In this document: positions 36,509-44,298 of the stretch, in pieces
Position numbering within the stretch: the stretch's first letter is position 1
Layout: each line of letters opens with the position of its first letter
NCBI RefSeq assembly: GCF_003323735.1
Contig: NZ_QOIM01000023.1
Coordinates: forward strand, 1 to 64,000
Direction of reading: 5' to 3'
DNA length: 64,000 nt
Origin: Streptomyces reniochalinae
GTDB lineage: Bacteria > Actinomycetota > Actinomycetes > Streptomycetales > Streptomycetaceae
Made by a program: the position numbers and the translations under genes
Notes under the pieces: generated by a model
Seen by the model: the letters and a program-made list of their open reading frames with translations, nothing else
Database searches by the model: none
What the model was told of the DNA's origin: nothing

Positions 36509-36602
36509 CGCCTCGGCCCTGCCGGTGAGAGACCGGACGGGCCGGTGGGACGCGGACAACCCGTGGAAGGGGAGAAGCGGACACCCCGTGTAACGGGAGA
36601 AA

Positions 36603-36640
36603 AGGTAAGGGGCGCCCTCCCTGGAGGACGCCCCTTACCT
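36603..36640. terminator. Bidirectional terminator
   Basis: Perfect 12-bp stem AGGTAAGGGGCG / CGCCCCTTACCT with further pairing (CTCC/GGAG) inside the 14-nt loop. It lies between the convergent LCP 3 and glycosyltransferase genes, 20 bp from the latter's stop. Confidence 0.85.
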
Positions 36641-36660
36641 GTGTCCGCTCGCCGCCGCGC

Positions 36661-37716
36661 TCACTGCGTGGCCAATACCGGCTCCCTGCGGCTGGCGATG
36701 ACCTTGCGGGCCAGCTTCTTCGGGCTCGTCAGGAAACCCCAGCCCCAGGTCATGTGCATGGTCGCCAGCGCCACCGGGATCTGGACCCTGGCCTTGAACG
36801 ACAGCCCCTTGCCCGCGGGAAGCGAACCGGCGACGATCGCCGCCAGGTAGCCGCCCGGCACCACCAGCGCCCACGGGGTGAGGGCCACCCCCACGACGAG
36901 GCCGGCCGCGATGGCGCACAGGGCGACCGGAGGCGCCAGATAGCGCAGATTGATCGACCCGGCGTGGTAGCGCGCGACGACGTGCCGCCACCGGCCGTAG
37001 TTGCGGTACTGCTTGGCGAGCGCCCGCACGCTGGGCCGGGGCCGGTAGGAGACGCGCAGCTCGGGTGAGAACCAGACCAGCCCGCCCGCCTCACGGATGC
37101 GGTAGTTCAGCTCCCAGTCCTGCGCGCGGATGAACTCCTCGTTGTAGCCGCCCTGCCGCTCCAGCACCTCGCGGCGGAAGACGCCCAGGTAGACCGTCTC
37201 GGCCTCGCACGCGGCGCCGCCGGTGTGGAAGACGGCGTTGCCCACGCCGATCTTCGAGGTCATCGCCGCCGCGACGGCGTCCTCCCAGGCGTTCTCGCCC
37301 TCGGCGTGCATCACCCCGCCGACGTTGGCCGCGCCGGTCTCCTCCAGCAGCCGCACCGCGGTGGCGATGTAGTCGGCGGAGAGCATGCCGTGCCCGTCGA
37401 CCCGGACGACCACCGGGTGCCGGGACGCCTGGATCGCGGCGTTCAGACCGGCCGGGGTGCGCCCCGTGGGGTTGGGCACCGTGCGCACGCGGGGATCCTC
37501 GGCGGCCAGCTCGGCCGCGATCTCGTCCGTACGGTCGGTGGAGGGCCCCAGCGCGATGACGACTTCCAGCTCGCCCTCGTACCGCTGCTGGAGGATGTGC
37601 AGAACGGAGCTGCGCAGATGCCGCTCCTCGTTGAGCACCGGCATGATCACGGAGACGGGGCGCAGGGCCGCGTCCGCCAGGGCGTCCGGGGAAACACGTG
37701 GGTTCTCGCGAGTCAC
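36661..37716 (-). CDS. Family 2 glycosyltransferase, membrane-associated
   Basis: 351 residues. The GT-A domain starts VSVIMPVLNEERHLRSS and has an Asp motif in VVRVDGHGMLSADYI and EFIRAQDWELNYRIREAGG, corresponding to the DxD and acceptor-base regions. Two or three membrane helices are near the C-terminus (LCAIAAGLVVGVALTPWALV). Sugar and acceptor are unknown; placement within the LCP cluster points to a wall polymer. GTG 37716 is chosen because TAACGT ends 7 nt upstream, a leaderless arrangement; the open frame continues upstream to 38955 without coding character. Confidence 0.87.
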   Translation of the reverse strand: MTRENPRVSPDALADAALRPVSVIMPVLNEERHLRSSVLHILQQRYEGELEVVIALGPSTDRTDEIAAELAAEDPRVRTVPNPTGRTPAGLNAAIQASRHPVVVRVDGHGMLSADYIATAVRLLEETGAANVGGVMHAEGENAWEDAVAAAMTSKIGVGNAVFHTGGAACEAETVYLGVFRREVLERQGGYNEEFIRAQDWELNYRIREAGGLVWFSPELRVSYRPRPSVRALAKQYRNYGRWRHVVARYHAGSINLRYLAPPVALCAIAAGLVVGVALTPWALVVPGGYLAAIVAGSLPAGKGLSFKARVQIPVALATMHMTWGWGFLTSPKKLARKVIASRREPVLATQ

Positions 37717-37908
37717 GGCCCTCACGTTACCGCGATCGGGGGAACGCTCCGCACGCCTGCGCCCCTCCTGCCGCCGAGGCCCGCCCGGGACGGCGTGTAC
37801 GCACGATCCGGAGATCGTACCGGCATACAGTGTGGGAACTCTCCGTTGCCGTAACGTCACCGAACGTACAGCCCGCGTTCGTTTCGCCCCCGCGGAAGGT
37901 GGCCACCT

Positions 37909-39333
37909 TTGCCTCGACGCGCCCCCTCCCCCAGCAAGCGCCGCCCCCGGTGGGGTCTGCGGATCGCCACCGGAACCTCCGTGCTGGTGCTGGCCGCGGG
38001 CGGCGTCGGACACGCGATGGTGACGGGACTGAGCGCCGACGTGCGCCGGGTCGACCCCTTCAACGGGCTCACCGACCGCCCCCGCGCCGACAACGGCGTC
38101 AACTTCCTCGTCGTCGGCACCGACCGGCGCGACGGGCTCTCGGCACAGCAGAAGAAGCGCTACAACCTGGGCGGCTCGGCCTGCGACTGCACCGACACCA
38201 TGCTGCTGGTGCACCTCTCCGGCGAGCGCAAGCGCGCCAGTGTCGTCAGCCTGCCCCGCGACACCTACACCAAGCTGCCGCCGCACAAGAACCGCGCCAC
38301 CGGCGAACAGGTGCCCGCCAAGCCCGCCAAACTCAACTCCGCCTACACCGCGGGCGGGCCCCCGCTCACCGTGCGCGCCGTGGAAGGCCTGACGAACGTG
38401 CACATCGACCACTACCTCGAGGTCGACTTCACCAGCTTCATGAGCACCGTCGACGTGCTCGGCGGCGTCCCGGTGTGCACCGAAAAACCGCTCAAGGACA
38501 GCTACTCGGGGCTCGACCTGCCCAAGGGCACCACGAAACTCAACGGCGGCCAGGCCCTGCAGTACGTACGGGCCCGCCACCTCGACGACGGCTCCGACCT
38601 GAGCCGGATGAAACGCCAGCAGCGCTTCATCGCCTCGGTGATCTCCCGGGCCACCGACACCGGCGTACTGATGAACCCGGTGCGCTTCGAGAGGGTCGCC
38701 TCCACCCTGCTGCGGTCCGTACGCGCCGACCACGGCTTCGGTACCGAACAGATGATGGAGCTCGGACAGGCGATGCGCGGCTTCAGCCCCGCCTCCTCCG
38801 AGTTCGCCTCCGTCCCCCTGGCCGACGCCGACTACCGGGCACCCGAGCTCGGCTCGACCGTCACATGGGACCAGGCCGAGGCGCAGAAGCTGTTCGAGGC
38901 CCTGCGCGAGGACGAGCCGCTGTCGGGTCCCGAAGAGCGCGCACCCGAACCCCACGGCACCCCCCGCGTGGCCGTCCCGCCCCGCGGCATCAGCGTCGAG
39001 GTGGCGAACGCCACGGGGAAGCAGGGGCTGGGCAGGCGCGTCGACGACGAGCTGCGCGACGCCGGCTTCTCCACCACCCGCACCCCCTCCAACGCGCCCC
39101 GCACCCAGGACGGCCGCACCACTCTCACCTACGACCCCGGCTGGGACCGCTCAGCGCGCTCACTGGCCGCCGCCCTGCCCGGCGCGAAACTGGTGGAGGC
39201 CCCTCACCAGGGGGCCCGTATGAAAGTCGTCGTCGGCGATCCCGGCCAGCGCGTACGCGAGGTCCGCGCACCCGAGCCCGGCAGCCGCCCGGCCGAGGCC
39301 CCGATGCGCGGGGACGAGGTCAGCTGCGACTAG
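37909..39333 (+). CDS. LCP family glycopolymer ligase 4, with LytR_C domain
   Basis: 474 residues. A short basic N-terminus and one anchor (RIATGTSVLVLAAGGVGHAM) lead into the LCP domain: VNFLVVGTDRRDG, CDCTDTMLLVHL, SVVSLPRDTYTKLP and YVRARHLDD. The segment before the Mg-binding Asp reads CDCT, with two cysteines where other LCPs have Arg-Ser. A LytR_C domain (about 365-450, ISVEVANATGKQGLG) follows. The start is TTG at 37909, after GGAAGGTGG with good spacing. Confidence 0.88.
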   Translation: MPRRAPSPSKRRPRWGLRIATGTSVLVLAAGGVGHAMVTGLSADVRRVDPFNGLTDRPRADNGVNFLVVGTDRRDGLSAQQKKRYNLGGSACDCTDTMLLVHLSGERKRASVVSLPRDTYTKLPPHKNRATGEQVPAKPAKLNSAYTAGGPPLTVRAVEGLTNVHIDHYLEVDFTSFMSTVDVLGGVPVCTEKPLKDSYSGLDLPKGTTKLNGGQALQYVRARHLDDGSDLSRMKRQQRFIASVISRATDTGVLMNPVRFERVASTLLRSVRADHGFGTEQMMELGQAMRGFSPASSEFASVPLADADYRAPELGSTVTWDQAEAQKLFEALREDEPLSGPEERAPEPHGTPRVAVPPRGISVEVANATGKQGLGRRVDDELRDAGFSTTRTPSNAPRTQDGRTTLTYDPGWDRSARSLAAALPGAKLVEAPHQGARMKVVVGDPGQRVREVRAPEPGSRPAEAPMRGDEVSCD

Positions 39334-39376
39334 GGCTTTCTCGCGATTGCTGCTCCGGGTAGGGGGTGCCGCTGAC

Positions 39377-39460
39377 CGCGGCGTGCGGTCCGCGGGTCGG
39401 CTGTGGCCTCTCGCGCCGTTCCCCGCGCCCCTCCGGGGCGCGTCCACGTCCCCCTGGCGT
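39377..39460. repeat. Probable dispersed Streptomyces intergenic repeat with hairpin
   Basis: Contains GCGCCGTTCCCCGCGCCCCT followed by the arms of CGCGCCCC / GGGGCGCG (39424-39442, 3-nt loop). I recall very similar TCGCGCAGTTCCCCGCGCCCC elements scattered between genes in many Streptomyces genomes. It may act as a terminator for the convergent LCP 4 and thioesterase genes. Confidence 0.5.
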
Positions 39461-39508
39461 CCTTGGGTGACCCGCGGGCCCGTCCGGGAGGCACGGCCGC
39501 CGGAGCGG

Positions 39509-40045
39509 TTACCCCGCCGGGCGGGCCGCGCGCAGGTCCTTGATGGCGCGGCGGCGGGCCAGGCGGTGGGTGCGGCGGATCTGGGCCTCCTGGTAGCGGC
39601 GGCGGTCCTGGTCCGTCTCGGGGACCACCGGCGGCACCGACCTCGGCTTCCCGCCCTCGTCGATCGCGGTGAACACCAGATAGGCGGAGCCGACCTGGGT
39701 GGCCGGCGTCGACTCGTTCCACCGCTCGGCCAGCACCCGCACGCCGACCTCCATCGAGGTCCGTCCCGTCCAGTTGACCTGGGCCTTCACGTGGACCAGA
39801 TCCCCCACCCTGACCGGCTCCAGGAACACCATCTCGTCCATGGAGGCGGTCACGGCCGGCCCCTCCGAATGGCGCCCCGCCACAGCTCCGGCCGCGTCGT
39901 CGGCCAGCTTCATGATCACGCCTCCGTGCACCGTTCCGTACAGGTTCGTGTCACCCGCCGTCATGATGTGCGACAGCGTCGTACGGGAGGCGGCCGTCGG
40001 CTTGCCCGGAAGCTCGCTGTGCGCCGCATGCGCCTGATCGGTCAT
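39509..40045 (-). CDS. Acyl-CoA thioesterase, hotdog fold
   Basis: 178 residues. The hotdog domain of the acyl-CoA thioester hydrolase type is shown by GDTNLYGTVHGGVIMKLADD (Asn/Asp and HGG positions), FLEPVRVGDLVHVKAQVNWTG and a C-terminal basic helix. It should hydrolyse acyl-CoA esters in the cytosol; chain-length preference is unknown. The ATG at 40045 is 7 nt after TAGGGT; GGAGG is also present but only 2-3 nt from the ATG, so leaderless initiation is favoured. It is divergent from LCP 5. Confidence 0.88.
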   Translation of the reverse strand: MTDQAHAAHSELPGKPTAASRTTLSHIMTAGDTNLYGTVHGGVIMKLADDAAGAVAGRHSEGPAVTASMDEMVFLEPVRVGDLVHVKAQVNWTGRTSMEVGVRVLAERWNESTPATQVGSAYLVFTAIDEGGKPRSVPPVVPETDQDRRRYQEAQIRRTHRLARRRAIKDLRAARPAG

Positions 40046-40175
40046 GACCTCCACCCTATGGGGCGTCGCACAGGTCACCCCGAGCCCGGCATTTTGCATC
40101 AGAACTGCTACAGCTCGTTCCCGAAGCGGTACCCACCCTGTGTTCCGCCATCCGGGTGCAGGCACACTGCCAGAC

Positions 40176-41480
40176 ATGAATCAGTGGCCCGATGGCTGGA
40201 CCGACAGCTCCCGGGGCCGGGAGGGCCGCGGCAGCGGTACGCCCCGCCCCGACCCCACACGTGTCATGCCCCACACATCGGCCCCCGGTGTCCCTCCGCA
40301 GACCCGGGGCCCGGGCCAGGGTTCGCACTACGGACAGAACTACGATTCCGGACACGATCCCCGCTACGACCAGGGGTACGACCAGCCGCCCCCGGGCGGC
40401 TACGACTCGGGCTACAGCGACGGCCAGGTCTACGGCGGCGGAGGCGGCCGTGGCGCCGACCGCGGAACCGCCGGGTACGACGGCCGTCCCCGCCCCGACT
40501 GGCGGCGCCGGTTCAAATGGGGCCTGATCACCCTGGTCGTGGTGGTCCTCGCCTGGTCCGTCGGCACCTACTTCTGGGCCGACTCCAAGCTCCGCCGCGA
40601 GGTGGACCTCAGCATCGTCGAGGACCGGCCCGAGGGCGGGGACGGCACGAACTACCTGATCGTCGGCTCGGACAGCCGCGAGGGCATGACCGCTGAGGAC
40701 CGCGAGAATCTGCACACCGGCGGCCCCACCGACGGGGGCAGGACCGACTCGATCATGATTCTGCACGTCGGGGACAACGGGAGCACCATGGTCTCGCTCC
40801 CGCGCGACTCCGACGTCGAGGTGCCCTCCTACGTCGGCTCCGAGTCCGGCAAGCACTACCCGGCCCAGGGCCGCCACACCAAGATCAACGCGACGTACGC
40901 CGAGGACGGCCCGCCGCTCCTCGTCCGCACGGTGGAGCACAACACCGGGCTGAAGATCGACCACTACGCGGAGATCGGCTTCGGCGGTTTCGCGAAGATC
41001 GTCGACGCGGTGGGCGGTGTCGAGATGGACATCCCCCAGGACATCCACGACGACAAGTCCGGCGCCGACTTCAAAAAGGGCAAGCAGACCCTCGACGGGA
41101 GGGACGCCCTCGCCTTCGTGCGGACCAGGTACGCGCTCAAGGGCAGCGATCTGGACCGCACCAAGAACCAGCAGAAGTTCCTCGCCGCCCTCGCCAACCA
41201 GGCGGCGACCCCCGGCACCGTCCTCAACCCCTTCAAGCTCTACCCGACGATGGGTGCGGGGCTCGACACGCTCAAGGTCGACAAGGACATGAGCCTGTGG
41301 AACGTCGCTTCCATGTTCTGGGCGATGAAGGACGTCTCCGGCGGGGAGGGCAAGTCCATGAACATGCCGATCTCGGGGAACGCGCCGGGCGGGAACCTCC
41401 AGTGGGACAAGCCCAAGATGAAGCAGCTCGTGGACCAGCTCAACAACGACGAGAAGGTGACCGTCACCTCCGACCGCTGA
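40176..41480 (+). CDS. LCP family glycopolymer ligase 5
   Basis: 434 residues. The N-terminal 105 residues are Tyr/Gly/Asp/Gln-rich (YDQGYDQPPPGGYDSGYSDG), echoing the tail of the giant glycosyltransferase at 17.4 kb. A membrane anchor follows (LITLVVVVLAWSVGTYFW), then the LCP domain: TNYLIVGSDSREG, GRTDSIMILHV, VSLPRDSDVEVP, HYAEIGFGGFAKIVDAVGGV and FVRTRYALKG. The Arg-Thr-Asp metal/phosphate motif is intact. No LytR_C domain. CACACT lies 7 nt before the ATG at 40176, suggesting a leaderless message. Confidence 0.9.
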   Translation: MNQWPDGWTDSSRGREGRGSGTPRPDPTRVMPHTSAPGVPPQTRGPGQGSHYGQNYDSGHDPRYDQGYDQPPPGGYDSGYSDGQVYGGGGGRGADRGTAGYDGRPRPDWRRRFKWGLITLVVVVLAWSVGTYFWADSKLRREVDLSIVEDRPEGGDGTNYLIVGSDSREGMTAEDRENLHTGGPTDGGRTDSIMILHVGDNGSTMVSLPRDSDVEVPSYVGSESGKHYPAQGRHTKINATYAEDGPPLLVRTVEHNTGLKIDHYAEIGFGGFAKIVDAVGGVEMDIPQDIHDDKSGADFKKGKQTLDGRDALAFVRTRYALKGSDLDRTKNQQKFLAALANQAATPGTVLNPFKLYPTMGAGLDTLKVDKDMSLWNVASMFWAMKDVSGGEGKSMNMPISGNAPGGNLQWDKPKMKQLVDQLNNDEKVTVTSDR

Positions 41481-41523
41481 GGTGACGCCCCCGCGCGGAG
41501 CGGTGGGCCGGTCGACGCACCAC

Positions 41524-41565
41524 CGGCTGTGGCCGGGTCCCGTGGCAGGGGCCCGGCCACAGCCG
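41524..41565. terminator. Bidirectional terminator
   Basis: Perfect 14-bp inverted repeat CGGCTGTGGCCGGG / CCCGGCCACAGCCG with a 14-nt loop, between the convergent LCP 5 and VOC genes. Confidence 0.85.
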
Positions 41566-41614
41566 TGCCCGAGACGCGCGGGGTGGCGAGCGGCCCCGCG
41601 CCGCGCGTCGCCGC

Positions 41615-42001
41615 TCAGCGGTCGACCAGGCAGAGGCAGAACGGGTGTCCCGCGGGGTCGAGGTAGACGCGGAAGCCCCGCTCGCCTCCGCCGTCGTCCT
41701 GGAGCAGCCGCGCGCCCAGCGCCAGCACCTCGCGCTCGGCCTCGTCGATGCGGGCCGGGGGCACGTCGAGGTCGAGGTGGAACTGCTGCGAGTGCTCTCC
41801 GCTCGGCCACTCGGGCGGCACGAGCCCCGGCGCCTCCTGGAAGGCCAGCCGCCTGCGTCCGCTCTCGTCCACCACCTCGGTCCAGGTGCGGTCGCTCCTC
41901 GACTCGTCCACCTTCCAGCCGAGCATCCGGGCGTAGAAATCCGCCAGGCGCCCGGTGTCCGGGCAGTCCAGGACGACAACGCCCATCGTGGGGATGGCCA
42001 T
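41615..42001 (-). CDS. VOC (glyoxalase/dioxygenase superfamily) protein
   Basis: 128 residues forming a two-module vicinal oxygen chelate fold: VVVLDCPDTGRLADFYARML at the start and FHLDLDVPPARIDEAEREVL in the second module, ending RVYLDPAGHPFCLCLV. Members range from glyoxalases to antibiotic-binding proteins; substrate is not predictable. Upstream, GAGGGAGA provides a ribosome site and TAACAC a possible -10. The promoter region shares GGTAAC motifs with the divergent CGNR regulator, which may control it. Confidence 0.82.
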   Translation of the reverse strand: MAIPTMGVVVLDCPDTGRLADFYARMLGWKVDESRSDRTWTEVVDESGRRRLAFQEAPGLVPPEWPSGEHSQQFHLDLDVPPARIDEAEREVLALGARLLQDDGGGERGFRVYLDPAGHPFCLCLVDR

Positions 42002-42020
42002 CGTGTCTCCCTCTCGTCGT

Positions 42021-42087
42021 GTTACCGCTACTACGCGGCAACTGGTAACGGACCGGTTACCTCATGATGCGGCGCCGCCGGTAACGT
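42021..42087. promoter_or_regulatory. Cluster of GTTACC/GGTAAC sites between VOC and CGNR genes
   Basis: Four copies in 66 bp: GTTACCG (42021), GGTAACG (42044), GGTTACC (42055) and GGTAACG (42080). The middle two form the palindrome GGTAACGGACCGGTTACC type arrangement with a 5-nt core. The outer copies overlap likely -10 hexamers of both genes. Confidence 0.5.
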
Positions 42088-42094
42088 GGCAAGG

Positions 42095-42640
42095 GTGGGA
42101 GACAGACAGGCCCCGGCATCACTCGTTCTGGTGCAGGAGTTGGCGAACACGTTGGACATCGAGTCGGGCCGGGACCGCCTGGAGACGGCGGACGACCTCG
42201 CCCGGTTCGTCCGCGCACACGAGTTGACCGCCCTCCGGCTCGGCGAACGCGACCTCCCGGGGCTCCGCGAGCTGAGAGAGGCGCTGCGCGCCGCCTGCCT
42301 GGCCCACACGGGCTCCCCCGTACCGCCCGAGGCCGTCGCCGCGCTGGACCGCCACCTGAGCGAGGCGCCTGTCACCCTCCGCCTGGACAGCGGCGGAGAA
42401 GCCCGCCTGCGCCCGGCGCACGGGCTGGCCGGCCTGCCGGCGTTCACCGCGCACCTGGCCGTCCGGATCGCCACAGCGGCGGGTGACGGAACCTGGGCCC
42501 GGCTCAAGGCGTGCGAGGCCCACGACTGCCTGTGGGTCTACTACGACCGCAGCCCCGCCGGACGCAGCCGCTGGTGCACCATGGCCGTCTGCGGGAGCCG
42601 CGCCAAGATGCGCACCTACCGGGCGCGGCGCGCCCGCTAG
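42095..42640 (+). CDS. CGNR zinc-finger transcriptional regulator
   Basis: 181 residues. The N-terminal ABATE-type domain (VQELANTLDIESGRDRLETADDLARFV) precedes a C-terminal CGNR zinc finger: LKACEAHDCLWVYYDRSPAG, SRWCTMAVCGSRAKMRTYRAR, with four cysteines and CGSRAK in place of CGNRAK. Such proteins are putative stress or metabolite-responsive DNA-binding regulators. TAACGT ends 7 nt before the GTG at 42095, indicating a leaderless mRNA starting there rather than at the GTG 9 nt upstream. Confidence 0.85.
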   Translation: MGDRQAPASLVLVQELANTLDIESGRDRLETADDLARFVRAHELTALRLGERDLPGLRELREALRAACLAHTGSPVPPEAVAALDRHLSEAPVTLRLDSGGEARLRPAHGLAGLPAFTAHLAVRIATAAGDGTWARLKACEAHDCLWVYYDRSPAGRSRWCTMAVCGSRAKMRTYRARRAR

Positions 42641-42778
42641 CCCAGCCCCGGGCCCCGCCGCCGCACGGAGGCGGCATGAGGGTGGCATGCGGCCGCGCGG
42701 GACCGTCCGGGCGCCGGCCGACGGGAGAGGGGCGCCGGGAAAAGGGGCCGGCCCAAGGAGGGCGGCGGCCCGGTCCGG

Positions 42779-44122
42779 TCAGAGAGTGGGGCGGCCCAGG
42801 GCGCGGAAGGTCCAGCCGGCCTTGCGCCAGAGGGCGGGGTCGAGGGTGTTGCGGCCGTCCAGGATGTGGCGGGCGGCGGCGACGTCGCCGAGCGCCGCGG
42901 GGTCGATCTCCTTGAACTCGGCCCACTCCGTGAGGTGGAGGACGACGTCTGCGCCCCGCGCCGCGTCGAGCGCTGACGGCGCGTAGCCGAGTGTGGGGAA
43001 GACGGCGCGCGCGTTGTGCATGCCCTTGGGGTCGTAGACGGTGACCTGCGCGCCTTGCAGGTGGAGCTGTCCTGCGACGTTGAGCGCCGGGGAGTCGCGT
43101 ACGTCGTCGGAGTCGGGCTTGAAGGTGGCGCCGAGGACGGCGATGCGCTTGCCGAGCAGTGCGCCGCCGAGGGCTTCGCGGGCGAGCTCGACCATCTGGG
43201 CCCGGCGCCGCATGTTGATGGAGTCGACCTCGCGCAGGAAGGTGAGCGCTTCGGAGGCGCCGAGTTCGCCCGCGCGGGCCATGAAGGCGCGGATGTCCTT
43301 GGGGAGGCAGCCGCCGCCGAAGCCGATGCCGGCGCGCAGGAACTTGCGGCCGATGCGGTCGTCGTGGCCGATGGCCTCGGCGAGTTTGACGACGTCGCCG
43401 CCGGCGGCCTCGCAGACCTCGGCCATGGCGTTGATGAAGGAGATCTTCGTGGCGAGGAAGGAGTTGGCGGACGTCTTGACGAGTTCCGCGGTGGGGAAGT
43501 CGGTGACGAGGAAGGGGGTGCCTTCCGCGACGGGTGCGGCGTAGACGTCGCGCAGGAGCGCCTCGGCGCGGGGCCCGCCGACGCCGATGACGATGCGGTC
43601 GGGGTGGAGGGTGTCCTTGACGGCGAAGCCCTCGCGCAGGAACTCGGGGTTCCAGGCGAGTTCGGCGTCCGCTCCCGCGGGGGCGAGCGCGGCGATGCGG
43701 GCGGCGAGCCGCTCGGCGCTGCCGACGGGGACGGTTGACTTGCCGACGACGAGCGCGGGCCGCTCCAGGTGGGGGGCGAGGGAGTCGACGGCGCGGTCGA
43801 CGTAGCTCATGTCGCAGCCGTACTCACCGTGCTTCTGCGGGGTGTTGACGCACAGGAAGTGGATGTCGCCGAAGGCGGCGATCTCCTCCCAGGAGTCGGT
43901 GAAGCGGAGGCGCCCGCTGGAGCCCTCGACGCCGGCGACGTGGGAGCGCAGCAGCTCTTCGAGCCCCGGCTCGAACATGGGCGCGCTTCCCTGTTCGAGC
44001 TTGCGCATCTTCTCGGGGACGACGTCAAGGCCGAGCACCTCGAAGCCGAGCTCGGCCATGGCGGCGGCGTGGGTGGCGCCGAGATAGCCGAGACCGATCA
44101 CGGTGATCCTGGGCGAGGCCAT
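42779..44122 (-). CDS. UDP-glucose 6-dehydrogenase family protein
   Basis: 447 residues. N-terminal Rossmann motif ITVIGLGYLGATHAAAMAE, then FLCVNTPQ and LVVGKSTVPVGSAERL; catalytic Cys in GIGFGGGCLPKDIRAFM; C-terminal UDP-binding domain with VLGATFKPDSDDVRDSP. It oxidises UDP-glucose to UDP-glucuronate with two NAD+, supplying acidic sugar for wall or capsular polymers. GDP-mannose as substrate cannot be excluded by sequence alone. ATG 44122 follows AAGGAG. It closes the envelope cluster. Confidence 0.92.
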   Translation of the reverse strand: MASPRITVIGLGYLGATHAAAMAELGFEVLGLDVVPEKMRKLEQGSAPMFEPGLEELLRSHVAGVEGSSGRLRFTDSWEEIAAFGDIHFLCVNTPQKHGEYGCDMSYVDRAVDSLAPHLERPALVVGKSTVPVGSAERLAARIAALAPAGADAELAWNPEFLREGFAVKDTLHPDRIVIGVGGPRAEALLRDVYAAPVAEGTPFLVTDFPTAELVKTSANSFLATKISFINAMAEVCEAAGGDVVKLAEAIGHDDRIGRKFLRAGIGFGGGCLPKDIRAFMARAGELGASEALTFLREVDSINMRRRAQMVELAREALGGALLGKRIAVLGATFKPDSDDVRDSPALNVAGQLHLQGAQVTVYDPKGMHNARAVFPTLGYAPSALDAARGADVVLHLTEWAEFKEIDPAALGDVAAARHILDGRNTLDPALWRKAGWTFRALGRPTL

Positions 44123-44228
44123 AGAGGTGCTCCTTGTGACGGCTGAACGCTGCCCGCGAGCATAACGGGGGCCCGGCTGTCGCGAACCTCACGTACCCCC
44201 GGGGAGGCCGGGGCCACTAAAATTGGGG

Positions 44229-44242
44229 TTACTTAACAGTAA
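44229..44242. promoter_or_regulatory. Palindromic operator candidate before the acyl-CoA dehydrogenase gene
   Basis: TTACTTAACAGTAA, a palindrome with 5-bp perfect arms and a 4-nt centre, in the only AT-rich patch between the divergent UDP-glucose dehydrogenase and acyl-CoA dehydrogenase genes, 57 bp before the latter's start. It looks like a TetR- or GntR-type operator. Confidence 0.5.
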
Positions 44243-44298
44243 TTAGCATTCCCGCAGTGCGGACAAGTGCAGGCAGGCTCTCGAAGGAGTGAGACACC

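Noticed and set aside
36661..38955. 764-codon version of the minus-strand glycosyltransferase
   Set aside because: The upstream part is antisense to LCP 4; the leaderless GTG at 37716 gives a family-like protein.
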